Assembly: GCF_015704865.1 (NCBI RefSeq) | Contig: NZ_JADQTO010000016.1 | Location: 1 to 64,000 of the forward strand | Direction: 5' to 3' | Length of the DNA: 64,000 nucleotides | Source of the DNA: Actinoplanes aureus | GTDB lineage: Bacteria; Actinomycetota; Actinomycetes; Mycobacteriales; Micromonosporaceae | Notes under the pieces: model-generated | What the model saw: only the letters and a program-made list of their open reading frames with translations | Told to the model about the DNA's origin: nothing | Database searches by the model: none | Position numbers and translations under genes: made by a program | In this document: positions 8,614 through 17,911 of the stretch, one piece after another | Numbering within the stretch: position 1 is the stretch's first letter | How the letters are laid out: every line of letters starts with the position of its first letter

Positions 8614-9636
8614 GTGAGTCTGGATGACCGCAAGCTCGAGGTGCTCCGGGCGATCGTCGAGGACTACGTCGAGACCCGCGAGCCGGTCGGCAGCAAGGCA
8701 CTTGTCGAGCGCCACCAGCTCGGCGTCTCGTCGGCCACGGTCCGCAACGACATGGCGGTGCTGGAGGAGGAGGGCTACATCCGACAGCCGCACACCAGTG
8801 CCGGCCGGGTGCCCACCGACGCCGGTTACCGGCTCTTCGTCGACCGGTTGACCCGGATCAAGCCGCTCAGCCCGGCCGAGCGCCGCGCCATCGAGCGCTT
8901 CATGATCGGCGTGGTCGACCTCGACGACGTGGTGCACCGCACAGTCCGGCTGCTCGCTCAGCTCACCCGGCAGGTCGCCGTGGTGCAGTACCCGAGCTTG
9001 TCCCGCTCCGCTGTGCGCCATCTGGAACTCGTCCCGATCTCCACCACCCGGCTGATGCTCGTGATGATCACCGATACCGGCCGGGTCGAGCAGCGCCTGG
9101 TGGAGATGCCCGGCCCGCTCCCGGCCGACGACGTGTGGGAGCTGCGGCGCCGGGTGAATGAGAAACTTGCTGGTCAACGACTCGCCGACGCGCCACCGCT
9201 GGTGCAGAACCTGGTCGACGAGTGCGCGCCCGAGCGCCGTGGCGACATGGCCTGTCTCGCCTCGGTGCTCCTGGAGACCCTCGTCGAGCGCAGTGAGGAG
9301 CGCCTCGCGCTGGCGGGTACTGCCAACTTGACACGCGGCGGTGTGCTGGACTTCCAGGGCACGCTGCGCCCCGTCCTGGAAGCCCTCGAGGAGGAGGTCA
9401 TCCTGCTCAAGCTCATCGGCGACCTCGAGCCCAGCACCACCCGGGTCCGGATCGGCGACGAGAACGAGATCGACAACCTGCGGTCGGCGTCCGTGGTGAG
9501 CAGCGGTTACGGACCGGGTGCGACGATCGTTGGTGGGCTCGGTGTGCTGGGGCCCACCCGCATGGATTACCCGGGCACCATCGCTACTGTTCGTGCAGTG
9601 GCACGCTACGTTGGCGACCTGTTGGCACAGAATTGA
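8614..9636 (+). CDS. hrcA: Heat-inducible transcription repressor HrcA
   Basis: HrcA binds CIRCE and represses chaperone genes; GroESL normally keeps it active. The 340-residue protein has an N-terminal winged helix (residues about 1-75, with SSATVRNDMAVLEEEGYI), a central dimerisation and insertion region, and the C-terminal GPTRMDY motif close to the end. The GTG start at 8614 follows a GGGGAGGGG ribosome binding site. The CIRCE element directly upstream indicates autoregulation. dnaJ follows 34 bases downstream. Confidence 0.97.
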   Translation: MSLDDRKLEVLRAIVEDYVETREPVGSKALVERHQLGVSSATVRNDMAVLEEEGYIRQPHTSAGRVPTDAGYRLFVDRLTRIKPLSPAERRAIERFMIGVVDLDDVVHRTVRLLAQLTRQVAVVQYPSLSRSAVRHLELVPISTTRLMLVMITDTGRVEQRLVEMPGPLPADDVWELRRRVNEKLAGQRLADAPPLVQNLVDECAPERRGDMACLASVLLETLVERSEERLALAGTANLTRGGVLDFQGTLRPVLEALEEEVILLKLIGDLEPSTTRVRIGDENEIDNLRSASVVSSGYGPGATIVGGLGVLGPTRMDYPGTIATVRAVARYVGDLLAQN

Positions 9637-9670
9637 CGGATTCGCGCAGACATTGAGGACTCCAAACCCC

Positions 9671-10804
9671 GTGGCCAAGGACTACTACGGAATTCTCGGC
9701 GTGAGCCGGGAAGCCACCGACGACGAGATCAAGCGCGCCTACCGCAAACTGGCTCGGCAGTACCACCCGGACATCAACCCGGACCCCGAGGCGCACGAGA
9801 AGTTCAAAGAGATCAACGCGGCGTACGAGGTCCTCTCCGACGACCAGAAGCGCCAGATCGTCGATCTCGGCGGTGACCCGTTGGCGCCCGGCGGCGGCGC
9901 GCCCGGCCCCGGCGGCGCCGGCCCGTTCGTCGGCTTCCAGGACATCATGGACGCGTTCTTCGGCACCGCGGCCGGCGGCGGCTCGCGGGGCCCGCGACCA
10001 CGCACCCGGCCCGGCGCCGACGCCATCCTGCGCCTCGAGCTCGACCTGGTGGAGACCGCCTTCGGCGTCGAGGCGCCGATCACCGTCGACACCGCGGTCC
10101 TCTGCACCCAGTGCTCCGGCGCCGGCACCGCGCCCGGCACCCACCTGGCCACCTGCGAGGTGTGCGCCGGCCGAGGCGAGGTCCAGTCGGTGCAGCGCAC
10201 CTTCCTCGGCCAGGTCGTCTCGTCCCGCCCCTGCCAGAACTGCCAGGGCCACGGCACGGTCATCCCGACCCCCTGCCCCACCTGCGCCGGCGACGGCCGC
10301 ATCCGCACCCGCCGGTCACTCACCGTGAAGATCCCGGCGGGCGTCGAGGACGGCATGCGCATCCGCCTGGCCCAGCAGGGCGAGGTCGGCCCCGGCGGCG
10401 GCACCGCCGGCGACCTCTACGTGGAGATCCACGAACGCCCGCACGACGTCTACTCCCGCAAGGGCGACGACCTGCACTGCCGGGTCACCCTGCCGATGAC
10501 CGCGGCCGCGCTCGGCACCCGGATGACCATCAAGACCCTCGACGGCGAGGAGAACATCGAGGTCAAGCCGGGCACCCAGCCGGCCAGCACGCTGCGAATC
10601 CGCGGCAAGGGCGTACCGCACCTGCGCGGCCAGGGCCGCGGCGAGCTCTACGTGCACCTCGACGTCAAGACGCCGACCAAGCTCACCGCCGACCAGGAGC
10701 GGATGCTGCGCGAGTTCGCCAAGACCCGCGGCGAGGACGTGGCCGAGCTGAGCAAGCAGGGCGGCTTCTTCAGCCGCATGCGCGACGCTTTCAACGGCCA
10801 CTGA
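9671..10804 (+). CDS. dnaJ: Chaperone protein DnaJ
   Basis: This is the Hsp40 co-chaperone that stimulates the DnaK ATPase. The 377-residue protein has a J domain with HPD at residues 32-34, a short Gly/Pro-rich linker (about 68-112) and four zinc-binding CxxCxGxG repeats beginning at C145, C162, C188 and C202, then the C-terminal substrate-binding domains. The GTG start aligns with the usual MAKDYYGILGV. It lies 34 bases after hrcA and is probably controlled by the CIRCE promoter. This is the hrcA-linked DnaJ2 type, not the dnaK-operon copy. Confidence 0.96.
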   Translation: MAKDYYGILGVSREATDDEIKRAYRKLARQYHPDINPDPEAHEKFKEINAAYEVLSDDQKRQIVDLGGDPLAPGGGAPGPGGAGPFVGFQDIMDAFFGTAAGGGSRGPRPRTRPGADAILRLELDLVETAFGVEAPITVDTAVLCTQCSGAGTAPGTHLATCEVCAGRGEVQSVQRTFLGQVVSSRPCQNCQGHGTVIPTPCPTCAGDGRIRTRRSLTVKIPAGVEDGMRIRLAQQGEVGPGGGTAGDLYVEIHERPHDVYSRKGDDLHCRVTLPMTAAALGTRMTIKTLDGEENIEVKPGTQPASTLRIRGKGVPHLRGQGRGELYVHLDVKTPTKLTADQERMLREFAKTRGEDVAELSKQGGFFSRMRDAFNGH

Positions 10805-11200
10805 AAACCGGCGGGGTACGCGTAATCGACCGTCCCGCCGGATCCGGTCCGTCCCCCGGCGGCGCGCGCGAGCCGGGCGCCACCCCAGGCCCCAGCGCGA
10901 CCGCCGGGAAATGGAGCCGGGAGATGCCGGATCCGGGCCGACGCTCCGGCCCGCCGGCGGCACCGTGATGCTCACCGGCTCACCTCCGCCGAGCTAAAGG
11001 GCTTCCGTAGTCAGGTCCCCAAGCGGTGATCTTGCTTGGCCCACGCTCAATGCTGTCTCAACGGCCGCCAGACAGCACCGACGTTGGGCCCGGCTCGGCC
11101 AGGCCCAGCGCGGCCCCGCACAACCCCGCCTTGTGGGTCGCGGGCGTGCGGAACGTCCCGGCGGGCGTGCGCGTGCCGGCGGAACCGGTAGCGTGCGGGG
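10805..11200. other. 396-base gap between dnaJ and rsmE, no supported gene
   Basis: I see no convincing coding region. A frame continuing through dnaJ's +1 register and a minus-strand frame from 10975 both look like high-GC shadows. An imperfectly placed hairpin (TGCTGTCT at 11051-11058 with AGACAGCA at 11070-11077, 11-base loop) is the only structure noted. Confidence 0.4.
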
Positions 11201-11935
11201 ATGTCCGCACCGCTGTTCCTGGTCGAGAGCCTGCCCGCCGGTTCGTCGTTCACCCTGGACGGTCCGGAAGGGCATCATGCCGCCACCGTGCAGCGGCTGC
11301 GCGTGGGGGAGGCGCTGATTCTCGCCGACGGGCGGGGTGGCACGGCGCGGGGCGAGGTGACCGCCGTCGGCCGGGGCAGCGTTGACGTCATGATGCTGAG
11401 CTGGGCCGAGGAGCCGGCCGCGGATCCACGGCTGGTCGTGGTCCAGGGTATCGCCAAGGGTGACCGGGGCGAGCTGGCCGTGCAGGCGATGACCGAGACC
11501 GGCGTGGACGAGATCCTGCCGTGGGCGGCGTCCCGGTCGGTCGCGCAGTGGCGTGGTGACCGTGGCTTCAAGGCGCGCGACAAGTGGGCGACCACCGCGC
11601 GGGAGGCCGCGAAGCAGGCGCGGCGTTCGTGGCTTCCGCAGATCACCGGCGAGCCGGACTGTTCGACGAAGCAGGTGGCCGCCCGGATCGGCGGCGCGGC
11701 GGCGGCGTTCGTGCTGCACGAGGAGGAGACCGAGCGGCTGAGCGTGGTTCCGTTGCCGGAGTCCGGGGAGATCGTGCTGGTGGTGGGCCCGGAGGGTGGC
11801 ATCAGTGACGCGGAGCTGACGGCTTTCCGGGAGGCCGGGGCGGTTCCGGTGCGACTGGGTGACGCGGTGCTGCGAACCTCGACGGCCGGTGTCGCGGCGC
11901 TCGCCGTGCTCTCGGCCCGCCTCGGCCGCTGGTGA
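11201..11935 (+). CDS. rsmE: 16S rRNA (uracil-1498 N3) methyltransferase RsmE
   Basis: RsmE methylates U1498 of 16S rRNA using S-adenosylmethionine. The 244-residue protein has an N-terminal PUA-like part (HHAATVQRLRVG) and a SPOUT knot domain with VVGPEGGISDAEL and RLGDAVLRTSTAGVAAL, which bind the cofactor. The length is normal. The ATG at 11201 has a weak purine-rich region (GTGCGGGG) upstream. The gene ends at a strong hairpin shared with the convergent GH3 gene. Confidence 0.94.
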   Translation: MSAPLFLVESLPAGSSFTLDGPEGHHAATVQRLRVGEALILADGRGGTARGEVTAVGRGSVDVMMLSWAEEPAADPRLVVVQGIAKGDRGELAVQAMTETGVDEILPWAASRSVAQWRGDRGFKARDKWATTAREAAKQARRSWLPQITGEPDCSTKQVAARIGGAAAAFVLHEEETERLSVVPLPESGEIVLVVGPEGGISDAELTAFREAGAVPVRLGDAVLRTSTAGVAALAVLSARLGRW

Positions 11936-11950
11936 CGGCTGTGTGCGAAC

Positions 11951-11984
11951 CGCCCGGGGCGTGATCATGACCACGCCCCGGGCG
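11951..11984. terminator. Bidirectional terminator between rsmE and the GH3 gene
   Basis: A perfect 13-bp stem, CGCCCGGGGCGTG at 11951-11963 and its complement at 11972-11984, encloses an 8-base loop between two converging genes. It begins 15 bases after the rsmE stop and 10 bases beyond the GH3 stop. Confidence 0.88.
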
Positions 11985-11994
11985 ACGCTTCGCG

Positions 11995-14370
11995 TCAGTC
12001 GACTGTGATCTTTGCGGTGAGCCGCGGGTCGTCGAGGGCGTGTGCGGCGATCACCGTGTAGGAGCCGGGGATCGTACGCCAGCCGCCGTCCCACACCTGG
12101 AACGCGCGCTTCGGCAGCGGCACCCGCACCGTGACCGTCTCGCCCGGCGCGGCCTGCACGTTGGCGAAGCCGGCCAGCCAGCGTTCCGGCCGCGGCACCC
12201 GGTCGCCGTCGCCGGACAGGTACACCTGGACCACCTCACGGCCCGTGCGCTCGCCGGTGTTGGTCAGGGTCACCACCGCCTCGTCGGAGCCGGTGACGGC
12301 CAGTTCCGCGTACGCCCATGTGGTGTAACCGAGACCGTGACCGAAAGCGAACAGTGGGGTGGCCGCCGAGCGCAACCAACCGCGATAGCCGATGAAGATG
12401 TCCTCGTCGTAGCCGAGCGTGCCGCCCGAAGGGCGCACCTCGAGCACCGGGCAGTCCGACTCCCGCCGCGGCCACGTGGTGGGCAGCCGGCCGCCCGGCT
12501 CGGCGACGCCGAGCAGCACGTCGGCCAGCGCGGCGCCGGCCTCCTGCCCGGGGAACCAGGTGAGCAGCACCGCGGCCGCCTCGTCCGACCAGGGCAGCAG
12601 CACCGGCGAACCGGCGTTGACCACCACGACGGTACGCGGATTCGCCGCGGCTACCCGTCTCACCAGCTCGTCCTGGCGTCCCGGCAGAGCGAGGGAGGCC
12701 CGGTCGAACCCCTCCGACTCGACCTGCTCGGTGGTGCCGACGACGACCACGGCCACGTCGGAGCGGGCCGCCAGTTCGACCGCCTCGGCGATCAGACCCT
12801 CCTCGTCCGGGCCGGGCGCCCGGTGACCGAGCGTGGTGGAGACCGAGTGCGCCATGCCCGGCTCGAACGTCTGCCGCAGGACCACCGGGACCGGTACGCC
12901 GACCGGCAGCGTGACCGAAAATCGCTGCTCGCGCGGGTGCAGCAGCAGGTCGGCCCGTCCGGTGCCGGGCGGGTGCAGCGCGCCCTGGTAGAGCACCTCG
13001 CCGCCGACAATCAGCTCGAACGCGCCGAACCCGGAGATCGCCAGCACGTGCTCGCCCGCGGCCTCGGGCGTCAGCTCGGTGCGCAGCTCCAGGCTGGTGA
13101 CGTGCGCGACGTCCAGGCCGCCGGGCAGGTCACCGATCCAGCGGACGGTCGCGGTCTCCACCCCGAACTCGTGGTCGGAGATGCGGAAGCGGAACGGCGC
13201 CCAGTCCGGGCCCTGCGCGGCGGGCAGGAACGGGCGGGGGTCGGCGCCGATCGCGTACGCCACGTCGGCGCCCGGCAGCGCCCGGCGGATCCCGTCCAGC
13301 GGGGAGATCACGTGCTGCGGGGTGACCTGCGCGCTGCCGCCGCCGAGCACCCGGGCGTCGGTGGCCAGCGCGCCGATCACCGCGACCCGTTTCAGGGACT
13401 TGATGGACAGGGGCAGGGTGTCGTTCTCGTTGCGGGCCAGGACGAACGAGCGGACCGCCACCTCGTGCGCCACCGCCGGACCGTCCTCGTCAAGCGGGAC
13501 GTCCGGTGCCGGGAAGCCTTCCAACGCCCCGGTACGCGCGGCCAGCCGCAGCACCCGGCGCACCTTGTCGTCGATCAGCTCCTCCGCCACCTTGCCGGCG
13601 CGTACCGCTTCGACCAGTTTCGGTCCCCACGGGTTGTCCATCGCCGGCATCGCGATGTCCAGCCCGCCGACCGCCGCCGCGACCGTGTCCCGGGCGGCCC
13701 GCCAGTCCGACACCACCGCCCCGTCGAAGCCCCACTCCCGCTTCAGGATCTCGTCCTGGATCCGCCCGTTCGAGGCCATCGGTTCCCCGTTGACCCCGTT
13801 GTACGCGCTCATCACGCCCCACCCGCCGGCTTCGGCGACCCGCTCGAACGGCGCCAGGTACAGCTCGCGGAGGGCCCGCTCCGGGATGCGTACGTCCACG
13901 GTCATCCGGTCCGTCTCGAAGTCGTTGCCCACCAGGTGCTTCACCGTGGTGCCGACGCCGTGCGCCTGGACGCCGGCCACGAAACCGGCCGCGATCTCAC
14001 CGGTGAGCAGCGGATCCTCCGAGTAGCACTCGAAGTGCCGGCCGCCCAGCGGGGTGCGGTGCAGGTTCACCGTGGGGCCGAGCAGGACGTGCACGCCCTT
14101 GCGCCGGGACTCCTGCCCGAGCAGCCGGCCGGCGCGCTGGGCCAGGGCCACGTCCCAGCCGGCGGCCAGCGCGGTCGGGCTGGGCAGGGCCACGGACGGG
14201 TCGTCGGGGGTGTAGCCGGTGCCGCGTACGCCGACCGGGCCGTCCGACATCACCAGGGAGCGCAGGCCGATGCGCGGGATGGCCGGTAGCGACCAGAAGT
14301 CCTGTCCGGTCAGCAGGGACACCTTCTCCTCCAGGGTCAACTGCTGGACGAGATGGTCAATTTCGGGCAT
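11995..14370 (-). CDS. Glycoside hydrolase family 3 beta-glucosidase/xylosidase with PA14-like insert
   Basis: The 791-residue protein has the GH3 N-terminal barrel. The probable nucleophile Asp222 lies in GAVVSDW, and substrate-pocket motifs KHLVGND and RHFECYSEDP are present. The second domain contains VVVGTTEQVESEGFDR with a candidate acid/base Glu. A PA14-like insertion lies around residues 410-530 and a C-terminal Fn3-like domain around 690-790. There is no signal peptide, so it probably acts on imported oligosaccharides. The ATG at 14368-14370 precedes the conserved MPEIDHLVQQLTLEEKV. Its operator abuts the start codon. Confidence 0.93.
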   Translation of the reverse strand: MPEIDHLVQQLTLEEKVSLLTGQDFWSLPAIPRIGLRSLVMSDGPVGVRGTGYTPDDPSVALPSPTALAAGWDVALAQRAGRLLGQESRRKGVHVLLGPTVNLHRTPLGGRHFECYSEDPLLTGEIAAGFVAGVQAHGVGTTVKHLVGNDFETDRMTVDVRIPERALRELYLAPFERVAEAGGWGVMSAYNGVNGEPMASNGRIQDEILKREWGFDGAVVSDWRAARDTVAAAVGGLDIAMPAMDNPWGPKLVEAVRAGKVAEELIDDKVRRVLRLAARTGALEGFPAPDVPLDEDGPAVAHEVAVRSFVLARNENDTLPLSIKSLKRVAVIGALATDARVLGGGSAQVTPQHVISPLDGIRRALPGADVAYAIGADPRPFLPAAQGPDWAPFRFRISDHEFGVETATVRWIGDLPGGLDVAHVTSLELRTELTPEAAGEHVLAISGFGAFELIVGGEVLYQGALHPPGTGRADLLLHPREQRFSVTLPVGVPVPVVLRQTFEPGMAHSVSTTLGHRAPGPDEEGLIAEAVELAARSDVAVVVVGTTEQVESEGFDRASLALPGRQDELVRRVAAANPRTVVVVNAGSPVLLPWSDEAAAVLLTWFPGQEAGAALADVLLGVAEPGGRLPTTWPRRESDCPVLEVRPSGGTLGYDEDIFIGYRGWLRSAATPLFAFGHGLGYTTWAYAELAVTGSDEAVVTLTNTGERTGREVVQVYLSGDGDRVPRPERWLAGFANVQAAPGETVTVRVPLPKRAFQVWDGGWRTIPGSYTVIAAHALDDPRLTAKITVD

Positions 14371-14383
14371 GAGAGCGCTCCCA
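14370..14383 (-). promoter_or_regulatory. LacI/CebR-like operator at the GH3 start codon
   Basis: Read on the minus strand, the sequence is TGGGAGCGCTCTCA. This differs at one position from the perfect palindrome TGGGAGCGCTCCCA known as the CebR box of streptomycetes. Its final bases overlap the first base of the start codon region, so a bound repressor would block the gene. No LacI-family regulator gene is in the window. Confidence 0.75.
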
Positions 14384-14439
14384 CGGGTCGGTCTGAGGAT
14401 CCGCCGTCCATCTAATAGCGAAGACATAAGATCCGACAG

Positions 14440-14787
14440 GTGGAAACCTCCTGCCTTTTCTGCCGCATCGTCGCCGGTGAGATCCCCGCGACAGTCGTGC
14501 ACCGGACCGAGACCACCATCGCCTTCCGCGACATCGACCCGAAGGCGCCGACCCATGTCCTGGTCATCCCGACCAGCCATTACGCCGACGTGATCGCCCT
14601 CGCCGCCGAACCGTCCGCGGCCGCCGACGTGCTGGCCGCCGCGGCCGCCGTGGCCGAGCAGGAGGGCCTGGGCGACGGCTTCCGGGTGATCTTCAACACC
14701 GGCCCGCACTCCGGCCAGGAGGTCTTCCACGTCCACGCGCACGTGCTCGGCGGCGCTCCGCTCGGCCCGATGCTGGCCGGCCGGTGA
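14440..14787 (+). CDS. HIT family nucleotide-binding protein
   Basis: HIT proteins are nucleotide hydrolases or transferases of the histidine triad superfamily. The 115-residue protein carries the triad H97-V-H99-A-H101 near its end and a C5-x2-C8 pair at the N-terminus, as in HINT-type members. It starts with GTG at 14440, divergent from the GH3 gene with 69 bases between. Its stop overlaps the GTG start of the following serine hydrolase, so translation is probably coupled. Confidence 0.9.
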   Translation: METSCLFCRIVAGEIPATVVHRTETTIAFRDIDPKAPTHVLVIPTSHYADVIALAAEPSAAADVLAAAAAVAEQEGLGDGFRVIFNTGPHSGQEVFHVHAHVLGGAPLGPMLAGR

Positions 14788-16172
14788 GCGCAGCCGTCGG
14801 CCGGTACGAGCGCGCCGCCCGCAAGGCCCAGGCGGACGGGCGCATCCCGGCGCTCTCCGTCGCCCTGCACCGAGCCGACCGAGAGCCGTGGGTCTTCACC
14901 GTCGGTGAGTCCGGCGTCCCGGCCCGGCCGCTCGGACCCGGCAGCCGGTTCCGCATCGGGTCGGTCACCAAGACGTTCACCGCGGTCCTGGTCATGCAGG
15001 CCCGTGACGAGGGTCTGGTCGACCTGGACGCGCCGGTCTCCGCGTACCTCGACGTGCCGGCGCACGGCGACGCCACGCTGCGCCGGCTCCTCTCGCACAC
15101 GGCCGGTTTCCAGCGCGAGCCGTACGGTGACGTCTGGGACACCCTGATCACCCCGGACGCCGGCCGGATGATCGCCGAACTGGACCGGGTCGAGCGGGTG
15201 CTGCCCAACGCCCGCCGCTTCCACTACTCCAACCTCGGCCTCGCGGTGCTCGGCCAGCTCGTCGCGAAGCTGCGCGGCGGCACCTGGGCGGAGATCGTCA
15301 CCGAACGCGTTCTCAACCCGCTCGGCCTGGCCACCACCACGGTGGAGACACCGCCCGAGGCGGTCGTCGGGTACCTGGTGGACGCGTACTCCGACGCCGC
15401 CCGCCCGGAGCCGCCGGTCGACCTGGCCGGGGTCGGACCGGCCGCCCAGCTCTGGAGCACCGCCGCCGACATGGCGAAGTGGGCCGCCTTCCTGGCCGAC
15501 CCGCGCGCCGTCGATCCGGGCGGCCGGGTCCTCGCCGCGGCCACCCTCGACGAGATGCGCTGGCCGCTCACCCCCACCGACGAGACGCTCTGGGGCGCCG
15601 GGTTCGGCCTCGGCCTGATCCTGATGCCCGAGCCGAAGCGGGTCGTGCACGTCGGCCACGACGGCGCCATGCCCGGCTTCCTGGCCGGTGTGTACGGCCG
15701 GCGCGGCGGCGAGGGCAACCCGGGCGCGCTCGGCTGCGCGGTGCTCGGCTCCTCCGGAACCGCCGGACAGACCAACGAGCTGGTCCACGAACTGCTCCGG
15801 CTCGCCGTCGAGCTCGACCCGGCCGACATCAAGCCGTGGCGCCCGGCGCCGCCCGCGCCGGTGTCCTATCGCTCGGTGCTGGGCCGCTGGTGGAGTGAGG
15901 GTTCCGAGTTCGTCTTCGGCTGGCACGACGGGCAACTCCAGGCCCGGGTCGCCGGGGCGCCGGCCGACCGGCCGCCGGCGGTCTTCGAGCCGCTGCCCGA
16001 CGAGCCGGACGTGCTCCGCACGGTCTCCGGCCGGGAAGCCGGTGAGCTGCTGCGACTCACCCGTGACGAGAGCGGTTCGGTGATCCGGATGCACTGGGCG
16101 ACGTATCGCTTCACCCGCATCCAGGAGGCCTTCGACGGAGGCCCCGCCTCGGCCGGCCCCGAACCCCGGTGA
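14784..16172 (+). CDS. Serine hydrolase of the beta-lactamase (class C/DD-peptidase-like) family
   Basis: The 462-residue protein has the catalytic S60-V-T-K63 motif, the Y148-S-N150 motif and a third-motif region HVGHDGAMPGF near residue 290. This marks the class C beta-lactamase/esterase superfamily. There is no signal peptide, so it is likely cytoplasmic and more plausibly an esterase or amidase than a resistance enzyme. The C-terminal 110 residues form an extra beta-rich domain. The GTG start overlaps the stop of the HIT gene by four bases. Confidence 0.85.
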   Translation: MSAAVGRYERAARKAQADGRIPALSVALHRADREPWVFTVGESGVPARPLGPGSRFRIGSVTKTFTAVLVMQARDEGLVDLDAPVSAYLDVPAHGDATLRRLLSHTAGFQREPYGDVWDTLITPDAGRMIAELDRVERVLPNARRFHYSNLGLAVLGQLVAKLRGGTWAEIVTERVLNPLGLATTTVETPPEAVVGYLVDAYSDAARPEPPVDLAGVGPAAQLWSTAADMAKWAAFLADPRAVDPGGRVLAAATLDEMRWPLTPTDETLWGAGFGLGLILMPEPKRVVHVGHDGAMPGFLAGVYGRRGGEGNPGALGCAVLGSSGTAGQTNELVHELLRLAVELDPADIKPWRPAPPAPVSYRSVLGRWWSEGSEFVFGWHDGQLQARVAGAPADRPPAVFEPLPDEPDVLRTVSGREAGELLRLTRDESGSVIRMHWATYRFTRIQEAFDGGPASAGPEPR

Positions 16173-16179
16173 ACACCGG

Positions 16180-16205
16180 CGCTCCGCAGAGTGATCTGCG
16201 GAGCG
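16180..16205 (+). terminator. Terminator hairpin after the serine hydrolase gene
   Basis: A perfect 11-bp stem (CGCTCCGCAGA with its complement at 16195-16205) closes a GTGA tetraloop, 7 bases after the stop codon. It separates the HIT/hydrolase pair from the phoH operon. Confidence 0.87.
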
Positions 16206-16246
16206 GCCTGGCGATAATGGCATCGGCGGGCGGGCACGTGAGCGGA

Positions 16247-16252
16247 TAGGAT
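16247..16252 (+). promoter_or_regulatory. Candidate -10 box of the phoH-era operon
   Basis: TAGGAT fits the actinobacterial -10 consensus TAnnnT. It lies between the upstream terminator and phoH, 81 bases before the start codon. The -35 region is not convincing. Confidence 0.35.
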
Positions 16253-16333
16253 GGCACGATCCTTGAGCACGCCGCCCCGACCGGGACGACGCAGATAAAG
16301 AGAGCAGGTGGCGGAGGCCCTCAGGGCCGCCCT

Positions 16334-17413
<1,080 letters not shown>

Positions 17414-17436
17414 TCGCAAGGGGTAATCGCACCACT

Positions 17437-17907
17437 ATGTCCATCGAGATCGCCAACGAGTCGGGAGTCGAGGTCGACACCGACGCGATCCTCGCGGTTG
17501 CCCGGCACGCCCTGGACGAGATGGGGGTCAACCCCCTCGCCGAGTTGTCCATCCTGCTCGTCGACATCGACTACATGGCCGAGCTGAACCATCGGTGGAT
17601 GGGCGGCGACGGCCCCACCGACGTGCTGGCGTTCCCGATGGACGAGGGCAGCGTCGACCACGGTCCCGGCGAGTCCGGCAGCGGCGAGCCGGCGCTGCTG
17701 GGCGACATCGTGCTGGCGCCCGAGGTGGCGTCGAAACAGGCCGCCGTCGCCGGCCACTCGGCCGCGGACGAGCTGCACCTGCTCACCGTGCACGGAGCGT
17801 TGCACCTGCTCGGCTACGACCACGCCGAGCCGGAGGAGGAGCGGGAGATGTTCGCTCTGCAGAACAAGCTTCTGCAGAGCTGGCGCGCCGGCCGCCGGGC
17901 CGGCTGA
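17437..17907 (+). CDS. ybeY: Endoribonuclease YbeY (16S rRNA maturation)
   Basis: YbeY is a zinc-dependent RNase needed for 16S rRNA 3' processing and ribosome quality control. The 156-residue protein has the metal-binding H119-x3-H123-x5-H129 motif (HGALHLLGYDH) and the conserved TDVLAFPMDE stretch. It follows phoH by 23 bases and precedes the CBS-domain protein by 4 bases, so the three are surely co-transcribed. Confidence 0.96.
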   Translation: MSIEIANESGVEVDTDAILAVARHALDEMGVNPLAELSILLVDIDYMAELNHRWMGGDGPTDVLAFPMDEGSVDHGPGESGSGEPALLGDIVLAPEVASKQAAVAGHSAADELHLLTVHGALHLLGYDHAEPEEEREMFALQNKLLQSWRAGRRAG

Positions 17908-17911
17908 GCCC

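Noticed and set aside
10316..10975. Minus-strand frame reaching into the gap after dnaJ
   Set aside because: There is a weak ribosome binding-like sequence before its start, but most of it is antisense to dnaJ and the product is an Arg/Ala/Gly-rich shadow.
11051..11077. 8-bp hairpin in the dnaJ-rsmE gap as a terminator or regulator
   Set aside because: It is 250 bases past dnaJ and 120 before rsmE, with an 11-base loop and no T-run. Function is not supported.
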